A stretch of 7,671 nucleotides of DNA from Lachnospiraceae bacterium (GTDB lineage: Bacteria > Bacillota > Clostridia > Lachnospirales > Lachnospiraceae). Shown in pieces: positions 1 through 7,004 of this stretch. The notes below the pieces were generated by a model. That model searched no databases. It saw only the letters and a program-made list of their open reading frames with translations, and was not told where the DNA came from. Every line of letters begins with the position of its first letter. Position 1 is the first letter of the stretch. Made by a program: the position numbers and the translations under genes. The DNA lies in NCBI GenBank assembly GCA_017964745.1, contig JAGCRJ010000004.1, forward strand, positions 1 to 7,671, written 5' to 3'.

Positions 1-472
1 ACCCGTAACCCTTGAACAGATACAGGGCATATATGATCGCAAATACGAAAAACTGTATCAGGAATTTGATCGATTCCCCGAAGATTATCGCGATCGGCAA
101 CGTAAGCCTGGGAAAATAAACTTTTCCGAAGATCTCCTTGTTTGCATAGAAAACCCTGGCCTGACTCGTGAGCAGACTGCTGAAAAATGACCAGAGTATT
201 GTTCCTGCGGAGTAAAAAAGAACCGGTGGAATATCGTCCGTTCCGACAGATGCGACATGCCTGAAAACAATGATGAACATTACGGTGGTAAATACAGGCT
301 GTGCAATATACCAGAGCGGACCAAGGATGGTCTGCTTATAAGTTGTCGCAATATCCCTTTTTACAAAGATACGTATCAGATCCCTGTACTCACAGATCTG
401 ACCGAGCTTAAGAGAAAATGGATTATGTCCGTTCTCTATTACCGTATCCCATTTTTGATCGTTGAAATTCAT
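1..472 (-). CDS. ABC-2 type permease, polysaccharide export (Wzm/TagG-like), N-terminal part
   Basis: Partial gene: the first 157 codons are present and the frame stays open to the window edge, so the C-terminus lies outside. The product is probably the membrane subunit of an ABC transporter that exports a lipid-linked polysaccharide across the cytoplasmic membrane. Residues 45-60 (YKQTILGPLWYIAQPV) closely match the signature that follows the amphipathic N-terminal segment in Wzm/TagG/KpsM-type permeases, and YFPRLTLP at 119-126 is also typical. Likely membrane segments are at about 52-72, 82-102 and 124-153. The ATG overlaps the stop of the preceding glycosyltransferase as TGATG, and no strong ribosome binding site is visible, so translation is probably coupled to that gene. 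The ATP-binding partner (Wzt/TagH type) is expected next downstream but is not in view. The family call is firm; the exported substrate is unknown. Confidence 0.88.
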   Translation of the reverse strand, partial: MNFNDQKWDTVIENGHNPFSLKLGQICEYRDLIRIFVKRDIATTYKQTILGPLWYIAQPVFTTVMFIIVFRHVASVGTDDIPPVLFYSAGTILWSFFSSLLTSQARVFYANKEIFGKVYFPRLTLPIAIIFGESIKFLIQFFVFAIIYALYLFKGYG

Positions 473-1482
473 CAGCTCTGCGTCCGGTCCGTTTTCCTTA
501 TCTTCATTATCTCGTCGGTCACTTTTGCGGTATCGTGCAGGATCAGCGCCCTGTAGATACCTTTGAATCGTTCTTCGAGGTGCTTTTCATCCGCCTCGCA
601 TTTTTCAAGCGTGCCGCCGTAAAGATCCGCTGCGAATTCTTTCAAAGCTTCATTATCTTCTATCGAAAGGAGCTTGAGCATGATCACATATCCGGCAAGT
701 TTTTTGTATGTGTCCTCATAAGTCTCAAAACATCCCCTCAGCTTCAGTTCATCATGTATCGCAAGCAGAGCACGCGTACAATCAAGGACGTTTGCGTCCG
801 CATTGCCCCGTAGACTTTTCTTGTTTCCCACCCTGTATCCGGCAAATCTTTTATTCAGGAAAAGGATGTGCTCCGCTTCCACTGTTGTGATACGGGAAAA
901 ATATTCATCATTTGTGTTTCTGAGTGACTGAAACCTTATCCCGGACTTTTTAAGAAAATCCGTTCTGTAAAATTTGTTCCAGGGCATTCCGTGATCGGCC
1001 TGGAATAATCTGTCCGATATCTCCTTCGGGGAAATGACCCTGTTTAACGGCACTCCCAGAGTCCTGGCGGAAAAGTCAACACGGATCCTTCTCCGGCCGT
1101 CAAACTTATAATATCCGAACAGTACGATATCCGTACCTTTTTTCTCTGAGATGTTCACAAGAGTCCTGATCGCATTCTTATGCAGGAGATCATCCGCATC
1201 AAAGAAGAAAAGATAATCTCCCTTTGCTTCATCCATCCCTTTGTTCCTGGCAACCCCCGCACCGGAATTTTCCTGTGAAAGCATCTTTATACGTGAGTCT
1301 TTCCGGGCAAGTCTTTCGATCGCGGCCGGACCGGAGTCGGTTGATCCGTCATCAACACAGATGATCTCAAGATTCTTATAAGTCTGTTCCAGAACAGAAC
1401 GCAGGGATTCTTCAAGATGATCCTCTGCGTTATATACCGGCATGACTATGCTCACAAACGGTTCTTTAACGGTCCCAAACAT
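472..1482 (-). CDS. Family 2 glycosyltransferase (GT-A fold)
   Basis: A cytoplasmic transferase of 336 aa that should move a sugar from a nucleotide-sugar donor onto a growing glycan. The GT-A core starts at the N-terminus: SIVMPVYNAE at 11-20, the nucleotide-binding VDDGSTD at 43-49, and the metal-binding DxD motif as DADD at 95-98. A region with MPWNK (166-170) and NTNDEYF (189-195) follows; in this subgroup the acidic pair there is the likely catalytic-base region. The C-terminal 100 residues are helical and unassigned. The chosen ATG has AAAGG 7 nt upstream and lies 31 bp inside the end of the preceding glycosyltransferase gene. A GTG at 1455 with a 4-bp GTGA overlap is a possible alternative start, but it lacks a clear ribosome binding site. 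Donor and acceptor cannot be read from the sequence. Confidence 0.9.
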   Translation of the reverse strand: MFGTVKEPFVSIVMPVYNAEDHLEESLRSVLEQTYKNLEIICVDDGSTDSGPAAIERLARKDSRIKMLSQENSGAGVARNKGMDEAKGDYLFFFDADDLLHKNAIRTLVNISEKKGTDIVLFGYYKFDGRRRIRVDFSARTLGVPLNRVISPKEISDRLFQADHGMPWNKFYRTDFLKKSGIRFQSLRNTNDEYFSRITTVEAEHILFLNKRFAGYRVGNKKSLRGNADANVLDCTRALLAIHDELKLRGCFETYEDTYKKLAGYVIMLKLLSIEDNEALKEFAADLYGGTLEKCEADEKHLEERFKGIYRALILHDTAKVTDEIMKIRKTDRTQS

Positions 1483-2474
1483 TTCTTTGCCTTTGAAAGT
1501 AAGAAGATCATCCTTTTCATCTTAAGAAAAGAGAACAAAATGATCAGTTTTTCTTCAACAGAGTTCTTTTCGGCATCCTTAAGCTTTCCGGTCTTTCCTA
1601 TCAGATATCCGATGATCTTCCTATATACCTTATCCTTCAGGATCCGGTCAATGACCGACAGCTTATAAGCGTCTGCAGGCCCTTTGCACAGATTTCCGAA
1701 TATATATGTATAAACTCCGTAGAAATAAACCTTGTAAATATGGTGCAGGGCAAGATTCCGTAAACATTCATCTTCTATACGCGCCGAAAGTTTCCTGTTC
1801 ACGATAAGGAGCTTATTTATCCCGCAAAAAGCATTATCACGGTATGTGGAAGACAGTCCTTCTCCGTATGGGGAATATTCATATAATGCCTCGTCCACGA
1901 TCGCGATCTTCGGATCGCTGTCCAGATAATATCTGATGCAGAATATACTGTCCTCACAGGTTGAAAGCCCCTCTTCAAACAGATGCTTTATTCTTTCCTT
2001 TACGAAAAGCTTGTTCCACAGAATGCAGAACATATCTTCCCTGATATGATCAAAAAGTCTGTTTCCGGTGCCCAGATCACGGTACAGATGGATATTGATC
2101 TTTCCGTTCCCCACCTCATAATAACCGCACGTTGCCATCTGTGCATCTTCCGAAAGCATCGAAGCGTGAAGTTTTTCAAGAAATGTTTTATCGATCCGGT
2201 CATCTGCATCGATAAAGCTGATATATCTTCCGGATGCGTTTTTAAGTCCTGTATTTCTTGCCGCACTTACTCCGCGGTTATCACAGTGTAAAACCCTGAT
2301 CCTTGTGTCCGTAAGAGAAAGCTCCTCGCACTTTGCTCCGCTTCCGTCCGTCGATCCGTCATCTATAAGAAGCAGTTCGAAATCCTCAAACGTCTGAACA
2401 AGAACCGAGTTCACCGTGTCTTCAATATGCTTTATCTTGTTGTATACGGGAATGATTACACTTATTTCGCTCAT
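1452..2474 (-). CDS. Family 2 glycosyltransferase (GT-A fold)
   Basis: A 340-aa GT2 enzyme related to its two long neighbours. It shows ISVIIPVYN at 4-12, IDDGSTDGSG at 37-46, RGVSAARNTGL at 67-77, and the DxD metal site as DADD at 89-92. ILWNKLF (151-157) and CEDSIF (173-178) mark the acceptor-side and catalytic region common to capsule and exopolysaccharide GT2 enzymes. The C-terminal tail (about 286-340) is rich in Lys/Arg and hydrophobic residues, including IILFSFLKMKRMIFLL, and could associate with the membrane where lipid-linked acceptors sit. Its ATG overlaps the preceding stop as ATGA, with only a weak AGAG-type site upstream, which suggests translational coupling. It probably adds one sugar of the repeat unit; the linkage is unknown. 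Confidence 0.9.
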   Translation of the reverse strand: MSEISVIIPVYNKIKHIEDTVNSVLVQTFEDFELLLIDDGSTDGSGAKCEELSLTDTRIRVLHCDNRGVSAARNTGLKNASGRYISFIDADDRIDKTFLEKLHASMLSEDAQMATCGYYEVGNGKINIHLYRDLGTGNRLFDHIREDMFCILWNKLFVKERIKHLFEEGLSTCEDSIFCIRYYLDSDPKIAIVDEALYEYSPYGEGLSSTYRDNAFCGINKLLIVNRKLSARIEDECLRNLALHHIYKVYFYGVYTYIFGNLCKGPADAYKLSVIDRILKDKVYRKIIGYLIGKTGKLKDAEKNSVEEKLIILFSFLKMKRMIFLLSKAKKCLGPLKNRL

Positions 2475-3307
2475 CTGCTCTTTTTGGTCCCTGCAGCTTC
2501 AAGTCTGTCCGAATACCACCCGCGCTTTTGCGAGTAAAAACCTCTTCCGAGGATCTTTACCGCAAGGCGTCTCACAAAATACAGAGCGCAGATCGCGGTC
2601 ATCTGAAGGCGTGGCATCTTCACTCTCTTAAGTCCGTTTCTTTTTCTTGAAATATCGAACTCAATTTCTCTTTCACGGATCAGTTTGTCGCTGACTCCTC
2701 CGAGACCGAAAACGGCGATCACATCATCCGTCTTTATATATCTTATTTCTCCCGAAAGATACATCTTCAGGAACATATCAAAATCCGCAGCGATGGAATA
2801 ACGGGTATCAAAGCGATACCTTTTTACAAGCTCCGTCCTGGAAACGGACGCCTGATGACAGATCGGATTTTTGTATTTAAAATCGTCAGAATCTCCGGCT
2901 TTTAACAACTTGTATTTTCCGTTTTCCAGATATACCGCATCACCGTAGATCACATCCGCATCCTGCATGATAAAGGAGGACAGATGCATCAGGACACTTT
3001 CGTCAAACAGTTCGTCTCCGGCATTTATGTACATGATCCATTCGCCGCTTGCAAGCTCTGCGGCACGGTTCATCGAATCATAAATTCCTTCGTCTTTTTC
3101 GGAGACAATGCGGAAGGAAATACCCTTTTCCATGAACCGGCCGGAATAACCTTCCGCGATACCAAGCGTGGAATCATCGGATCCTCCGTCCTTTATCAGG
3201 TATTCGAATCCGGTCAGATCCTGCATCAGTATGGAATTGATCGTGCGGGCGATATCCTTTTCGGCATTAAGGCATACCGTCACAACGGATATAAGAATCC
3301 TGTCCAT
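2471..3307 (-). CDS. Family 2 glycosyltransferase, WcaE/WfgS-like subgroup
   Basis: A 278-aa GT2 protein of a different subgroup from the other three here. The N-terminus reads ISVVTVCLNAE (6-16), followed by KDGGSDDST at 39-47. KDEGIYDSMNRA (71-82) leads to WIMYINAGDELF (90-101). The DxD position is NAGD (95-98); NAGD is usual in the WcaE/WfgS-like O-antigen and colanic acid transferases, so it is a family trait and not a lesion. CHQASVSR, FDTRYSIAADFDM and GLGGVSD later in the protein are further marks of that subgroup. It starts 26 bp after the preceding gene, straight after an in-frame TAA, with no good ribosome binding site, so translation may be weak or depend on re-initiation. The C-terminus is basic. 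Donor sugar unknown. Confidence 0.88.
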   Translation of the reverse strand: MDRILISVVTVCLNAEKDIARTINSILMQDLTGFEYLIKDGGSDDSTLGIAEGYSGRFMEKGISFRIVSEKDEGIYDSMNRAAELASGEWIMYINAGDELFDESVLMHLSSFIMQDADVIYGDAVYLENGKYKLLKAGDSDDFKYKNPICHQASVSRTELVKRYRFDTRYSIAADFDMFLKMYLSGEIRYIKTDDVIAVFGLGGVSDKLIREREIEFDISRKRNGLKRVKMPRLQMTAICALYFVRRLAVKILGRGFYSQKRGWYSDRLEAAGTKKSR

Positions 3308-3333
3308 TTACACTTACGCCGGTCATCAAAGTT

Positions 3334-4290
3334 TTACTGTATCCTGCCGTATATAAACGACAGAAGTTTCATTGAAACATAAGATATAAGACATGCCAGT
3401 TTGGTCTTGAATGTTGCTTTCGGGTCAAATAATACGCGGCCGCGGTATTTCCTGATAAAGCTCAACGCCTTTTGTCTGAGCTCATCTCCTTCGCTCCCCG
3501 TATCCACGGATGAATTCAGATAGACAAAAAATGCATTGTTCAAAAGAAATGCATCTGAAGCATGAATAAGCTTGGGGAATTTTTCATTGCAGATATTCCT
3601 GATACCCTCACACACTCCCAGCACATCCATCAGATCGGACGGCTTTTTTAATCCCGTTATGCTGTTCTTACGCCTCACATAGTAATACAGACGATCGGGA
3701 ATAACTGTGACATAGCCATCGCATCCCATCAGATAATCGAAGTTAAAGAATGCATCTTCGCAGTAATTATATTCGCGGAAAAGCTTTGCGATATACTCCG
3801 CCCTGTAGAGCTTTCCCCAGCATGTGCCGCCCTCAGCACGGCAATAAAAGAAGTCATGCATGTAAGATCTTACGGAGATCTTCCCGCTCTTCGAAAAAAC
3901 ACGTTCGGTGACAACATCACCTTTAACTTCATAAGAATTGCACATAGCAAGAATGCAGTCATCGTCTGCGATAGCTGCAACAAGTTTTTCTATGTAGTCG
4001 GGAGTTATATGATCATCTGAATCGATGAAAGTGATATAATCGCCCTTCGCGATCCTGACACCCTGGTTTCTTGTGGCGGATACGCCCTCTTTCTTCTCGT
4101 GAAGAACTCTGACCCTCGGATCCTTTTCCGCAAATTCATCGCACACTTCATCCGACGAATCACCGGATCCGTTATCAACAAGGATCACCTCAAGATTAGG
4201 ATATGTCTGAGCAAGGACAGAATCCACGCATCTTCTTAATGTTTTTACATTGTTATACACAGGTATGATCGCAGAGACCAATACTTGCAT
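3334..4290 (-). CDS. Family 2 glycosyltransferase (GT-A fold)
   Basis: A 318-aa GT2 enzyme, the first of four glycosyltransferases in the row. It has SAIIPVYNN at 6-14, VDNGSGDSS at 38-46 (a variant of the usual VDDGSTD with Asn at position 39, seen in other GT2 members), GVSATRNQG at 69-77, and the metal site DSDD at 90-93. TCWGKLYR (156-163) and YCEDAFF (176-182) form the usual second conserved region. The tail at about 298-316 (LACLISYVSMKLLSFIYG) is hydrophobic and could touch the membrane. The ATG is preceded by an in-frame TGA, and a G-rich site (GGGGGGA) lies about 8 nt upstream, so the start is well supported. It begins 27 bp after the sensor/phosphodiesterase gene with no terminator between, which supports co-transcription. 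Confidence 0.9.
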   Translation of the reverse strand: MQVLVSAIIPVYNNVKTLRRCVDSVLAQTYPNLEVILVDNGSGDSSDEVCDEFAEKDPRVRVLHEKKEGVSATRNQGVRIAKGDYITFIDSDDHITPDYIEKLVAAIADDDCILAMCNSYEVKGDVVTERVFSKSGKISVRSYMHDFFYCRAEGGTCWGKLYRAEYIAKLFREYNYCEDAFFNFDYLMGCDGYVTVIPDRLYYYVRRKNSITGLKKPSDLMDVLGVCEGIRNICNEKFPKLIHASDAFLLNNAFFVYLNSSVDTGSEGDELRQKALSFIRKYRGRVLFDPKATFKTKLACLISYVSMKLLSFIYGRIQ

Positions 4291-4295
4291 TCATC

Positions 4296-4309
4296 CATCC
4301 CCCCGGATG
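4296..4309 (-). other. Small hairpin over the ribosome binding site of the first glycosyltransferase
   Basis: On the transcribed strand CATCC and GGATG flank a GGGG loop, giving a 5-bp stem that includes part of the G-run serving as ribosome binding site for the gene starting at 4290. It has no U-tract and is too short to be an intrinsic terminator. It might lower translation of the glycosyltransferase unless opened by ribosomes finishing the upstream gene 9 bp before it. This is a weak call; such a stem can occur by chance. Confidence 0.25.
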
Positions 4310-4317
4310 CTAAATTT

Positions 4318-6918
4318 TTAACCTTCAAATGCAGGCTTAAATGCGATCGCCTCATCTGCAGGCAAAGGCTTGCTGAAATAGAAGCCCTGGATCGTATCGG
4401 CGCCGAATTCCCTAAGGCGGACATACTGCCAGTTTTCCTCGACACCCTCTATCGTCATTTCCTTCTTCAGATCATGAACAAGTCTGATGACATTTCCTAT
4501 AAAGGAATCCTTGCCTTCTACAAGGTAATTATCGACCAGTGATTTATCAAGCTTTATAACATCAACCGGAATATATGTCAGATATCCGAGTGACGAATAA
4601 CCGGTTCCGAAATCGTCCATCAGGATCCTTATGCCGAGTTCCTTGAGACGTTCGAAGAACTCCCTGGCCTGCGTACTTCTGTCGAGCAGGACACTTTCCG
4701 TGATCTCTATCTCGACATACTGCGGATCGATATTATATTTCTTCAGATGATCGACAAGGAAATCAACATATCCCCTGTCACTTAGCTGGTTGCTGGAATA
4801 GTTGATCGAAACGGGAACAAGTCTGTATCCCGCATCGCGCCACTCAGCAAGCTGCCTTATCACAAGCTCTGTGGTGAGGCGTCCTATCTTCCAGATCCAT
4901 CCGTTCTTTTCGGCGATCGGAATGAACTGTCCCGGATATATATCCGGCCTGCTCATTCGTATAAGAGCTTCAAAGCCGGAGACCTCAAGAGTCCTTGCAT
5001 TGACCTTCGGCTGATAGACCATATAGAAGTCCTTACGTTCAAGCGCATCCATAAGAATGGATCTGACCAGCTTATCTTCAGCCGCCTTCTCCTGCATCTG
5101 TCTGCTGTAAAAGAAGACCTTGTTCTTCTCCTGACTCTTGGCAACCTTCAAAGCTTCCTCGGCATTCGAAACATGATCCTCCACGCTCATAATGCCGTCC
5201 GATACGGATATTCCGATGCTTACGGAAACAGTGAGCGAAGCACCTCCGTTACGGAGAGGTGCCCTGAAAAGATCCTGGATAGTCAGCAGGTAAGGATGAT
5301 CCTCCGTCAGCTTATCATCAACGATCATGAGAAATCTGTCGCCGCCGTGCCTTGACAGAAGCCATCCGTGCTTTGCGGCAAGGCTGTTCAGGGCATTCGC
5401 AACGTGCATGAGTATCTGATCCGCCGCTTCATGTCCATAGGTTGCATTGATATTCTTAAAACCCTCTATGTCGATCACCACCGTGGAATATGTTCTCCAC
5501 TTCCTGACTATGCCGGGGAAGAATTCCATCGCATAGTGGCGGTTATAGACATCGAGCATATCATCATGCCTTGCCTGATAGATAAGGATCTGGTGATCTG
5601 CCTCGACCGTACTCTTAAGATAATGTACACAGTTGTCCCTGTGATTGAATCCGTTGAATATCGCGATCGCCATCTCCCGGCAGCTGCCGTATCCGCAGGA
5701 CGAGCAGTTGATGCATCTCGATTCCGGAGTATCCTTTTCCATCGTAAGGAAGATATTCTCAAGCTCGGATTCGTTAGGAATCCGGACAGCGCATTCTTTC
5801 GACAGATCCGTGTAATGTCTCGTGTAATCGGACAGATCCAAGGTTTCAAACTGCTTATTGAGAGCGGCCAGTCTTTCTTCCGGCAGCAGATTTTTGGATA
5901 CCGCAGACTCTCCCCCGTCCTTCTTTACACTTTCGCGGATCTTGAGAAGTGAAAAGAGAGCATTATCCGTCGAAGAGATCTCGGGATCCGTGGCTGTTCC
6001 GCACAGGCACCCGTTCTTGCAGTTCAGCGCATCTATGAAAAGGAAAGGTATATCCTTATCCCTGATCTGCGGGGCATGTGCTTTCAGATACTCATACATA
6101 TGCCTTTCGCCTTCGATCTGGCGTACGAACGCCCCATCCCCGAGAAACCATTTGATATGGTCCTTGAGGCCGCCGGGCATCGGATAAATGGTTCCGAGAC
6201 CGTACTCCACTTCATCCGTAACGGGATCTCCGTAGATCTGCTTTTCCCTGACGATCTTCATCAGATGGTTGAAGGTAACATTATACTGTACCAATCCCTT
6301 ATTTACCGGATCGTCTATCTCGATCTTTTTGGCTATGCAGGGACTTAAGAAAGCGAATCTGTCGGTAATGCCAAGCTCCTTACGTGCATATGTGGCCGCA
6401 CACATAAGAGGGCTCTGAACCGGAAAGAGATTCGGAATAAGCTCCGGAAGGTATTTTTCTATATAAGTCACAACCGCGGGACAGGGCTGTGATATTCCGC
6501 ATGTAAAGTCGTGTTCCTTTATGTACTTTATATATCCCCATGTGGATATATCGGCGCCGAATGCAACGTCTATAAAGTGCTTTACACCGAGCTTTTTCAG
6601 TCCGCCGAGAACCTGTTCGTATTCATCCGGGTAATTTGCCCTGAAAGCGGGCGCGATCAGCAGGGATATCTGCTCGCCTTTTGCGAGATCGGTAAGAAAA
6701 GCCGCCGTATCGTCAGCATATTCCCTGGCACCGTGTTCACATGCATCAAAACAAGCGCCGCAGCCCACACAGCGTGACGGATCGACATTTATGCGGGAGC
6801 GACCGTACTCATCCGCTACGGTAGAAACACATGCTCCCATAGCACTGCATACGTTGATGCATTTATTGCATCCCACGCATTTTTCATTTGTGAAGATCAA
6901 TCCCTTTGATAATTCCAT
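4318..6918 (-). CDS. Sensory [FeFe]-hydrogenase-like / GGDEF / EAL fusion, probable c-di-GMP phosphodiesterase
   Basis: A cytoplasmic signalling protein of 866 aa with no signal peptide or membrane segment. Domains in order: two [4Fe-4S] ferredoxin motifs, CxxCxxCxxxC (C14, C17, C20, C24 and C50, C53, C56, C60); a hydrogenase large-subunit domain (about 85-325) with three H-cluster loops, QPCP (C146), SPCIAKK (C194) and NCKNGC (C300, C304), plus the MPGGLKDHI stretch; an Fe-S domain with C405, C408, C413 and C430; a GGDEF domain (about 450-605) with the signature changed to GGDRF (525-529); and an EAL domain (about 615-860). EAL metal and catalytic positions all look present: E650, N706, E738, E741, D768, D769, K789, E824, E827, Q844. 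So the protein should hydrolyse c-di-GMP but probably not make it. The hydrogenase part lacks the usual proton-relay Cys (Pro145 instead), suggesting sensing of H2 or redox state; that is inference. There is no obvious PAS domain between sensor and output. It is first in an apparent polysaccharide operon. The ATG at 6918 is chosen because GGAG lies 6 nt upstream; GTG at 6930 and ATG at 6924 are less well placed. Confidence 0.92.
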   Translation of the reverse strand: MELSKGLIFTNEKCVGCNKCINVCSAMGACVSTVADEYGRSRINVDPSRCVGCGACFDACEHGAREYADDTAAFLTDLAKGEQISLLIAPAFRANYPDEYEQVLGGLKKLGVKHFIDVAFGADISTWGYIKYIKEHDFTCGISQPCPAVVTYIEKYLPELIPNLFPVQSPLMCAATYARKELGITDRFAFLSPCIAKKIEIDDPVNKGLVQYNVTFNHLMKIVREKQIYGDPVTDEVEYGLGTIYPMPGGLKDHIKWFLGDGAFVRQIEGERHMYEYLKAHAPQIRDKDIPFLFIDALNCKNGCLCGTATDPEISSTDNALFSLLKIRESVKKDGGESAVSKNLLPEERLAALNKQFETLDLSDYTRHYTDLSKECAVRIPNESELENIFLTMEKDTPESRCINCSSCGYGSCREMAIAIFNGFNHRDNCVHYLKSTVEADHQILIYQARHDDMLDVYNRHYAMEFFPGIVRKWRTYSTVVIDIEGFKNINATYGHEAADQILMHVANALNSLAAKHGWLLSRHGGDRFLMIVDDKLTEDHPYLLTIQDLFRAPLRNGGASLTVSVSIGISVSDGIMSVEDHVSNAEEALKVAKSQEKNKVFFYSRQMQEKAAEDKLVRSILMDALERKDFYMVYQPKVNARTLEVSGFEALIRMSRPDIYPGQFIPIAEKNGWIWKIGRLTTELVIRQLAEWRDAGYRLVPVSINYSSNQLSDRGYVDFLVDHLKKYNIDPQYVEIEITESVLLDRSTQAREFFERLKELGIRILMDDFGTGYSSLGYLTYIPVDVIKLDKSLVDNYLVEGKDSFIGNVIRLVHDLKKEMTIEGVEENWQYVRLREFGADTIQGFYFSKPLPADEAIAFKPAFEG

Positions 6919-6924
6919 AGACAT

Positions 6925-6928
6925 CTCC
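6925..6928 (-). promoter_or_regulatory. Ribosome binding site deciding the sensor gene start
   Basis: GGAG on the minus strand lies 6 nt before the ATG at 6918, the ideal distance. It touches the ATG at 6924 directly and lies downstream of the GTG at 6930, so neither of those in-frame codons can use it. This makes 6918 the most likely start. Confidence 0.7.
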
Positions 6929-6939
6929 ACTTTCTTAAT

Positions 6940-6967
6940 ATTTTATCAAAAATAAAAATAAGTGCAA
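6940..6967 (-). promoter_or_regulatory. Candidate promoter of the sensor/polysaccharide operon
   Basis: Minus-strand TTGCAC (6967-6962), a 16-bp very AT-rich spacer and TAAAAT (6945-6940) form a plausible sigma-A promoter. The -10 matches 5 of 6 consensus bases; the -35 matches only TTG. Transcription would start near 6933 and leave a leader of about 15 nt with the GGAG site inside. A perfect TATAAT on the same strand at 6987-6982 is an alternative -10, but it has no recognisable -35 at 16-19 bp. Which one is used cannot be decided from sequence. Confidence 0.45.
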
Positions 6968-6975
6968 AACAGGTA

Positions 6976-7004
6976 TTGACAATTATATCGTCGTCCGATA
7001 CACT
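6976..7004 (+). promoter_or_regulatory. Sigma-A-type promoter of the PadR/DUF2812 unit
   Basis: A perfect -35 TTGACA (6976-6981), a 17-bp spacer and -10 TACACT (6999-7004, 4 of 6 consensus bases) point rightwards. The start of transcription should be near 7011, giving a leader of about 75 nt before the PadR start. The spacer and -10 are overlapped by an inverted repeat likely bound by PadR, and two more repeat units lie in the start and leader region. This is the usual geometry of an autorepressed promoter. Confidence 0.75.

Noticed and set aside
257..813. Plus-strand open frames over the permease and the last glycosyltransferase
   Set aside because: Their translations match no family I recognise, whereas the minus strand encodes continuous, well-conserved proteins here.
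2741..3025. NAGD in place of DxD as a sign of an inactive glycosyltransferase
   Set aside because: NAGD is the normal form in the WcaE/WfgS-like subgroup, and the rest of the protein carries that subgroup's motifs.
4291..4317. Intrinsic terminator between the sensor gene and the first glycosyltransferase
   Set aside because: Only a 5-bp stem with a GGGG loop is present and no run of U follows it on the transcribed strand.
5368..5952. Plus-strand open frame of 194 codons opposite the sensor gene
   Set aside because: It lies wholly antisense to a gene with clear conserved domains, has no recognisable motif or ribosome binding site, and its openness is explained by the codon bias of the opposite strand.
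4318..6930. Catalytic H2-producing or H2-consuming hydrogenase
   Set aside because: The shuttle Cys and relay acids appear to be missing, no other hydrogenase subunit is nearby, and the domain is fused to c-di-GMP signalling modules.
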